DNA of 36,487 nt, from assembly GCA_031581195.1 (NCBI GenBank), contig JAVLCF010000007.1:1-36487 (forward strand). The letters are read 5' to 3'. Below the pieces are notes generated by a model. It was given only the letters and a program-made list of their open reading frames with translations. It had not been told where the DNA came from and made no database searches. Of this stretch, positions 31,665-36,487 are shown piece after piece. Position 1 is the first letter of the stretch. Each line of letters starts with the position of its first letter. Position numbers and translations under genes: made by a program. This stretch comes from Trueperaceae bacterium (GTDB lineage: Bacteria > Deinococcota > Deinococci > Deinococcales > Trueperaceae).

Positions 31665-33008
31665 CTACCCCGCGAGGCGCACCAGGTGCGTGGGGCCCTC
31701 GGGCGGCCACGGCTGGCGTTCGACGACGACGCGCAGCCGCACCGTGGTCCCGACCGGGAGGAACGCCGTCCCGTCCGGCGGGGTCAGCGGCAGGACCGCG
31801 GTCCAGGGGTCCGCGCCCGGCCCCTCGCCGGCGACGGGGAGCGCCCGCCGCCTCCCGACGTACCCGACGCGGGGGCTGCCCGAGCGCGCGACGAGGCGGA
31901 GGGCCCACGCCACGTCGTCCGCGTCCTCCGGGGGACGCACGTGAAACGCGCGGGAGGCGGGGTCCGCGCCGTGGACGTGGACGTCCAGCGCGCCGTCGGT
32001 CGCCACCCGCCGCCAAACCCGTGCCCCCGGCCGCCGGGTGAGCAGGTCGACGTAGTAATCCCGGACGCCGTCGCCCCGCTCGTCCTCGACGCGGACCCAC
32101 GCCTGCCGCCAGCGGTCCCCGTCGTCCCCCTGGGCGCGCAGCCGACCGCGCGCCGCGGCCGCCCGCGCGGTGGCGCGCGCCCGGAGGGCCGCCGTCGGGC
32201 CCGGCGCGGCCAGCGCCGCGAGCACGAACCCCGCGACGTCGGGGGGCGGGTCGCGCAGGACCGAGCCGTGGTCGGCGTCGGGGAGGACCAGGGGTGGGAG
32301 GTCGTGCGCCGCCGGCCGCCGGCCGCCCTCGCGGACGAGCGCACCCCCCTCGCCCGCCCCCGGGCGGGCGTCGAGGCGGTAGGCGGGCGCGCGGGGGTCC
32401 AGGCCGGCGACGCGCACGACGCCGTCGCTGCCGGCGGGATGCACGAGGCCGGCCGGGCCGGTGCGGGACCCGGCGCCGCCCACCAGCAGGAGGTGGGGGC
32501 CCGACCCCGGCGGGGCGCCGCCCGCCGGGGGACTCCAGGCGTCCGCCAGCCGCCACGCGGTCGGGCTGGCCAACTCGAGGGCGCGGAGGACGCGATCGCC
32601 GCCCTCGAGGAAGTCGGGGCCCGGCCGCCAGTCCCCCCGGAACACGCCCGCGAGCATGCCGCGCCCGAGGTGCGCGAGCGGGGACCCGAACGTCGCGGGG
32701 GCCAGGCCCACGACCCAGCGGAGGCGGGCGGCGCGTGTGGGTTCGCGCGCCAGCCAGGCGGCCAGCACCAGCAGGCCGGTGGAGTGCACGAAGGCGTCGA
32801 ACGGCGCGCCGCCCGCGAGGCGGGCGTCGCGCCGAAGGGTGCGGTCGAGGGCTTCGGCGAGGTCGTCGAGGTCGACGTCGTTGCTGCGGACGTCGTAGTG
32901 CAGAGGGAGGACGACGGGGCGGCCCGCAGCGCGGAGGCTGGAGATCCACGCCCGGTACCCCTCGGGCCGACCTCCGAACCCGTGCAGCAGCACCACGGGG
33001 CGCGCCAC
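31665..33008 (-). CDS. alpha/beta hydrolase, esterase/lipase-like
   Basis: Predicted serine hydrolase, 447 residues. The oxyanion segment VVLLHGFGGRPEGY is at 5-18. The nucleophile motif is degenerate (FVHSTG, Ser76), lacking the first Gly of GxSxG. Candidate acid and base are in GSDGVV and DADHGSV. Residues 325-447 form an extra, mostly beta C-terminal part (DYYVDLLTR, FHVRPP, VRLRVVVE), perhaps a binding domain. GTG 33008 follows GGAAGGGAG by five bases; the open frame reaches 11 codons further without a ribosome site. There is no signal peptide, so the enzyme is probably cytoplasmic. It lies upstream of the FAH-family gene. Substrate unknown. Confidence 0.7.
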   Translation of the reverse strand: MARPVVLLHGFGGRPEGYRAWISSLRAAGRPVVLPLHYDVRSNDVDLDDLAEALDRTLRRDARLAGGAPFDAFVHSTGLLVLAAWLAREPTRAARLRWVVGLAPATFGSPLAHLGRGMLAGVFRGDWRPGPDFLEGGDRVLRALELASPTAWRLADAWSPPAGGAPPGSGPHLLLVGGAGSRTGPAGLVHPAGSDGVVRVAGLDPRAPAYRLDARPGAGEGGALVREGGRRPAAHDLPPLVLPDADHGSVLRDPPPDVAGFVLAALAAPGPTAALRARATARAAAARGRLRAQGDDGDRWRQAWVRVEDERGDGVRDYYVDLLTRRPGARVWRRVATDGALDVHVHGADPASRAFHVRPPEDADDVAWALRLVARSGSPRVGYVGRRRALPVAGEGPGADPWTAVLPLTPPDGTAFLPVGTTVRLRVVVERQPWPPEGPTHLVRLAG

Positions 33009-33126
33009 CGTCGCTCCCTTCCGTCCCCGAACGCTTCCCAACGAGGGGACGGACCGAGCGTCGCGCGGACGTGTGACGCGAACGTCGCGAACCCGACCGA
33101 TCCGGCCTAGGCGACGGCGGCGGGGC

Positions 33127-34581
33127 TCAGCGCGGGATGACCAGGACCATGCCCGGGAAGATCAGGTCGGCCTCGTCGATCAGGTTGTCGTTCTCCGCCA
33201 GGATGTCGGGCCACCGACCCACGTCGCGGTAGAAGAACACCGCGATGCTCGACAGCGAATCCGCCGGCTGGACGGTGTAGATCCCCCGCGCGTCGCGCAG
33301 CTCCGCCACGCGGTTCTGCGTCGCGCGCAGGTCCGCCCGGATCGCGGCCAGCTCCTCGCGCTGCGCCTCGGTGACCTCCTCGAGCCCCTCGCGCGCCTCC
33401 AGGGCGGCCTCGAGGTCGGCGGTCAGGCGGGCCGCCTCCGCCCGGGCGGCCTCGACCTCCGCACGCGCCTCCGCCGACGCATCCCGCAACGACGCCACCC
33501 GCCCCTCGAGCGCATCCCGCTCCTCCACCGCCGCCTCGAGCGACGCAGCCAACGCATCACGCTCCGCCTCCACCCCCTCCAGCGTCTCGGCCAACCCCGC
33601 CGCCTCCGACCGCGCCGCCTCGACCTCCGCACGCGCCTCCGCCGACGCATCCCGCAACGACGCCACCCGCCCCTCGAGCGCATCCCGCTCCTCCACCGCC
33701 GCCTCGAGCGACGCAGCCAACGCATCACGCTCCGCCTCGGTCGCCTCGAGTTCCGCGCGGGTCGCATCCAGGTCACCCCGTGCGGCTTCGAGCTCCCCCT
33801 CGACGTCCGCCAGGTCGTCCTGCACGATCCGCAGGTTCGCGCGCGCCGACGCCAACTCGACCTCGGTCACCGAGAGGTCCGTCTCGACGCTCTCGAGGTC
33901 GGCGCGGGCGGCGGCCTCGTCGCTCCCCGAGGCGTCGGCGGCGGCTTCGAGGTCCGCCACGCGCGCCTCGAGGCGCTCCACCTCCGCCTCGGCGAGAGAC
34001 GTGCGGGCCGCCTCCAGCTCGGTGCGCAGCGCCTCCGCCGCCCCCCCGTCGACGTCCCCGTCGCCCTCCGAGCCTTCGCCGCCGTCCTCGACCCGAGCGA
34101 GGCGGGCTTCGAGATCGGCCACCTCCGCGCGGAGCGCGTCGCGCTCCGCGCGGAGGGACTCGCTGCGCGCCCGGGCGGCGGCGAGCGCCTCGCGCGCCGC
34201 CTCCAGTTCGCTGCGCGCCGCCTCGAGATCGTCGACGCGGTCGCCGAGACGTTCGCGGGTGTCGCTCGCGCGCGCCTCCAGACGGGCGACGTCGGCCTCG
34301 AGGTCCGCGACCTGGGCCTGCAGCGTGTCGCGCTCGTCGAGCGCGGCGTCGAGGCGTTCCTGTAGCGCGTCGCGAGCGTCGTTCGCGTCCCCGAGCTCGG
34401 TCTCCGCGGCGGCGAGCCGCGTTTCCAGGTCCCCGACCTGGGTCTGCAGGGTTTCGTTGCGGGCCTCGAGCTCGCGTTCGCGTTCGCTTGGCCCGCAGGC
34501 CGCCAACATCCCGAGGGCAAGGAGTCCCGCGACGATGCGCGACGTCGTCTGGACGGACGGTAAAGCGATGACGTGGGGCAC
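33127..34581 (-). CDS. coiled-coil LysM lipoprotein
   Basis: Predicted cell-envelope lipoprotein, 484 residues. The signal peptide ends with a good lipobox (MLAAC, Cys29). Residues 36-425 are an almost unbroken heptad-rich coiled coil of Glu, Ala, Arg, Leu and Asp, broken by an acidic Gly/Ser-rich insert (about 165-185). The C-terminal LysM domain (about 434-484: YTVQPADSLSSIA, then FPGMVLVIP) binds peptidoglycan. The architecture suggests a long spacer linking a membrane to the cell wall. GTG 34581 follows GGAGG at good spacing. Two exact copies of a 122-bp segment inside the coil reveal a recent in-frame duplication. Function beyond envelope anchoring is unknown. Confidence 0.85.
   Translation of the reverse strand: MPHVIALPSVQTTSRIVAGLLALGMLAACGPSERERELEARNETLQTQVGDLETRLAAAETELGDANDARDALQERLDAALDERDTLQAQVADLEADVARLEARASDTRERLGDRVDDLEAARSELEAAREALAAARARSESLRAERDALRAEVADLEARLARVEDGGEGSEGDGDVDGGAAEALRTELEAARTSLAEAEVERLEARVADLEAAADASGSDEAAARADLESVETDLSVTEVELASARANLRIVQDDLADVEGELEAARGDLDATRAELEATEAERDALAASLEAAVEERDALEGRVASLRDASAEARAEVEAARSEAAGLAETLEGVEAERDALAASLEAAVEERDALEGRVASLRDASAEARAEVEAARAEAARLTADLEAALEAREGLEEVTEAQREELAAIRADLRATQNRVAELRDARGIYTVQPADSLSSIAVFFYRDVGRWPDILAENDNLIDEADLIFPGMVLVIPR
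33449..33738. repeat. 122-bp exact direct repeat inside coiled-coil gene
   Basis: Bases 33449-33570 recur without change at 33617-33738. The period is 168 bp, exactly 56 codons or eight heptads, so the duplication kept both reading frame and coiled-coil register. Confidence 0.9.
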
Positions 34582-34600
34582 GAAGCCACCTCCTCGGAGA

Positions 34601-34630
34601 AGGGTACGAAACCGGACGGTCCGCTGTCCA
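34601..34630 (-). promoter_or_regulatory. candidate promoter of LysM lipoprotein gene
   Basis: On the minus strand TGGACA (34630-34625) and TACCCT (34606-34601) are 18 bp apart. The start would be near 34594, close to the ribosome site, giving a short leader. Confidence 0.4.
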
Positions 34631-34728
34631 CGGCGCCGACCCCCACGCCCCCACCGCGGGCACCATCTCGCCCTCTGCGATCGCCCGTGCCGGTACCCAC
34701 GTCACAGGTCTCACGCGAAGCGTCACGA

Positions 34729-34734
34729 TAGGGT
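34729..34734 (+). promoter_or_regulatory. -10 element for a possible leaderless transcript
   Basis: TAGGGT (TAnnnT type) ends six bases before GTG 34741. Transcription would start at or next to the start codon, as in leaderless mRNAs known from Deinococcus. No clear -35 and no good ribosome site are present. GTCAC occurs three times nearby (34701, 34722, 34733). Confidence 0.35.
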
Positions 34735-34740
34735 CACGAG

Positions 34741-36487
34741 GTGAAGGACGACGTCGCGCCCGCCCCCCGCCGGCCCACCATCCGCCCACCTCGAACCGCC
34801 CCCACGCGGTCCTCGCGCCACCGCGCCTCGCGGCGGTCGGTCGGCGTTCTCGCGTGGCTCCTCGCGCTCATCGTCGCGCTCGGGGGGTGCTCCACGCCCG
34901 ACGACGCGTCGGCGGCGGTGGTCTCCTCCCACCACCTGGCGACGGAGGCGGGGTTCGAGATCCTCGCGAAGGGCGGGACCGCGGCGGACGCCGCGGTCGC
35001 CGTCGCGGCGACCCTGAGCGTCGTCGAGCCGTGGTTCTCCAGCGTCCTCGGGGGCGGGACGTGGGCCCTGTACTACGACGCGGACACGCAGCAGGTCACC
35101 AGCCTCGACGGGGTCGGACCGACCGGGAGCCTGGCGAGCGTCTCGGACTACGCCGACCGGGTGGAGACCCCCGGGTTCCACCAGTCGATCGTGCCCGGCG
35201 CGTGGGACGGTTGGATGCTGTGGCTGGACCGGCACGGCGCGCTGGAGCTCGGGGACGTCCTCGCGCCCGCCATCCGCACCGCGCGGGAGGGCTACGGCGT
35301 CTACCGGACCATGGATTTCTGGCTGTCGCGGGACGCGAACCTGATCGCCAACCGTCCGGCCGCGCGGGCCATCTACATGCCGGAGGGGCGCCTCCTGCGC
35401 TACGGCGACACGGTCGTGCAGGAGGACCTCGCCGCGACGTTCGACGCGATCGTCGGTGCGTACGACGGCGCACGCGACGAGGGGCGAAGCGCCGCGATCC
35501 AGGCGGCGCGCGACTACGTCTACCGCGGACCGATCGCCCGCGCCATCGCCGACGCGTCCGCCGCGCGGGGCGGGTACCTGACGTACGACGACCTCGCAAC
35601 GTACGAGGCGGGCGTCGTTCCCAGCATCGCGATCGCGTACGGCGACGGCGTCACGGTGCACCAGAACCCGCCCGCCTCGCAGGGCCTCACGCAACTCCTG
35701 GCGCTCAATATCCTCAAGGGCTTCGACCTGGCCTCCTTCGACGGCCCCAATGATCCGCGCGCGGTGCACCTGCAGGTCGAAGCGCTCAAGCTCGCCTTCG
35801 CCGACCGCAACGCCTTCGTCGGGGATCCCACGCGGGTCGACGTGCCCGTCGACGCGCTCCTCTCGGACGCCTACGCCGAGGACCAACGCGCCCGGATCCG
35901 CACCGACGACGTGCTGCGCCTCCCCATCGCGTCGGGGCTCGCGTCCGGCGCGAAGGCCGGTGCGGACGACCCCACAGCCCTGACGCCGGCGTCCCCCCCG
36001 CCCTACCGGCCGCCCCCGCCCGGCGTCCCCACCAGCACGACGACGTTCCACGTCGTGGATCGCTTCGGGAACGCCGCCGCGGTCACGACGAGCCTCGGGG
36101 CGCAGTTCCTGGTGGTGGACGGCACCGGCATCCACATGAACAACCGCATGCGCTTCCTCGCGCTCGACGAGGGCGACCCCAACCGCCTCACGCCGGGCTT
36201 CGACGTGCGGCACACCTCCAACCCCTACCTAGCGACGAAGGACGGGCTCCCCTACGTGCTCGGGGGGAACACCGGCGTCGACACCCAACCGCAGGGCCAA
36301 ACGCAGCAGTTCGTCGCCGTCCACGAGTTCGGGGTGTCGGCGCAGGCGGCGGTGGACCGCCCGCGCTTCGTGACGTCGGCGTTCGCCGCGACGACGTACC
36401 CCTACGCCGCGTCCGACGCGCTCGCCCTCGAGCGCGGGTGGCCGGCCGCGACCCGCACGGGCCTCGCGGAGGCGGGCCACACGTTCT
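34741..36487 (+). CDS. gamma-glutamyltranspeptidase-like lipoprotein (partial, C-terminus beyond right edge)
   Basis: Ntn-hydrolase of the gamma-glutamyltranspeptidase (GGT) family, 582 codons visible. A long basic N-terminus precedes a lipoprotein signal (LIVALGGC, Cys50). Large-subunit marks are GFEILAKGGTAADAAVA, LGGGTW, PGAWDGW and QNPPASQGLTQL. The self-cleavage site is in TSTTTFHVVD, with Thr433 the probable nucleophile, followed by FGNAAAVTT. Later QPQGQTQQF and AAVDRPRF match the family C-terminal half. Two departures are seen: the substrate-binding Arg of the DxRExAP motif is absent (LDGVGPTG), and the residue two after the nucleophile is Thr instead of His. It may therefore be an acylase or peptidase with other specificity. 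GTG 34741 is the likely start but is not certain. Confidence 0.87.
   Translation, partial: MKDDVAPAPRRPTIRPPRTAPTRSSRHRASRRSVGVLAWLLALIVALGGCSTPDDASAAVVSSHHLATEAGFEILAKGGTAADAAVAVAATLSVVEPWFSSVLGGGTWALYYDADTQQVTSLDGVGPTGSLASVSDYADRVETPGFHQSIVPGAWDGWMLWLDRHGALELGDVLAPAIRTAREGYGVYRTMDFWLSRDANLIANRPAARAIYMPEGRLLRYGDTVVQEDLAATFDAIVGAYDGARDEGRSAAIQAARDYVYRGPIARAIADASAARGGYLTYDDLATYEAGVVPSIAIAYGDGVTVHQNPPASQGLTQLLALNILKGFDLASFDGPNDPRAVHLQVEALKLAFADRNAFVGDPTRVDVPVDALLSDAYAEDQRARIRTDDVLRLPIASGLASGAKAGADDPTALTPASPPPYRPPPPGVPTSTTTFHVVDRFGNAAAVTTSLGAQFLVVDGTGIHMNNRMRFLALDEGDPNRLTPGFDVRHTSNPYLATKDGLPYVLGGNTGVDTQPQGQTQQFVAVHEFGVSAQAAVDRPRFVTSAFAATTYPYAASDALALERGWPAATRTGLAEAGHTF

Noticed and set aside
33449-33738. 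The 122-bp direct repeats as a mobile element or CRISPR trace
   Set aside because: They are in frame inside a coiled-coil gene, have a 56-codon period and lack terminal repeats, transposase or spacers.

Overview
The window is very GC-rich, densely packed bacterial chromosome with short intergenic gaps, GTGA/ATGA start-stop overlaps, frequent GTG and TTG starts, Tat and lipoprotein signals, and four binding-protein-dependent ABC importers in 36 kb. One promoter has a TAnnnT -10 element directly before a start codon. These traits and the gene content fit a Deinococcota-type bacterium (for example the Trueperales). That placement is an inference from style and no marker gene is present. I see no rRNA, tRNA, CRISPR array, insertion sequence or phage gene.

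Layout. (1) 1-6062, minus strand: a carbohydrate importer operon, binding protein, two MalF/MalG-type permeases and a GH31 alpha-glycosidase that runs off the left edge. It has a clear sigma-70-type promoter and an adjoining 16-bp palindrome. (2) 6151-7620, plus: an atypical pyruvate-kinase-like protein with an added N-terminal helical region and no C-terminal allosteric domain. (3) 7729-12322, plus: a DppB/DppC/Tat-exported binding-protein operon ending in a cytoplasmic alkaline-phosphatase-superfamily phosphodiesterase. (4) 12405-14375, minus: a putative lipoprotein nuclease of the ExeM/NucH type. (5) 14446-23573: a divergent catabolic island. A second Dpp-type importer (minus) faces a tightly coupled plus-strand operon: GntR regulator, creatininase-family amidohydrolase, ketopantoate-reductase-like dehydrogenase, SDR dehydrogenase, M20 peptidase and RraA-like aldolase/decarboxylase. 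(6) 23830-24666: a 1-Cys peroxiredoxin with a Fur/PerR-like 7-1-7 inverted repeat upstream and a 32-bp perfect palindrome as shared terminator. (7) 24687-30577, minus: a complete branched-chain-amino-acid-type importer, livK-H-M-G-F, behind a TTGACA-17-TATACT promoter. (8) 30703-33008, minus: an FAH-family hydrolase and an alpha/beta hydrolase. (9) 33127-34581, minus: a coiled-coil LysM lipoprotein. (10) 34741 to the right edge, plus: a divergent gamma-glutamyltranspeptidase-like lipoprotein.

How it works together. The region looks like a nutrient-scavenging district. Substrates are bound outside the membrane, imported and broken down by enzymes in the same operons. Three of the four importers have no ATPase gene here, so they must borrow ATPases encoded elsewhere. 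Strong stem-loops lie at all three junctions where a binding-protein gene precedes its permease genes on the minus strand, which suggests transcript processing that favours the binding protein. The best candidate for an undescribed system is the 14.4-23.6 kb island, whose enzyme set does not match a pathway I recognise.
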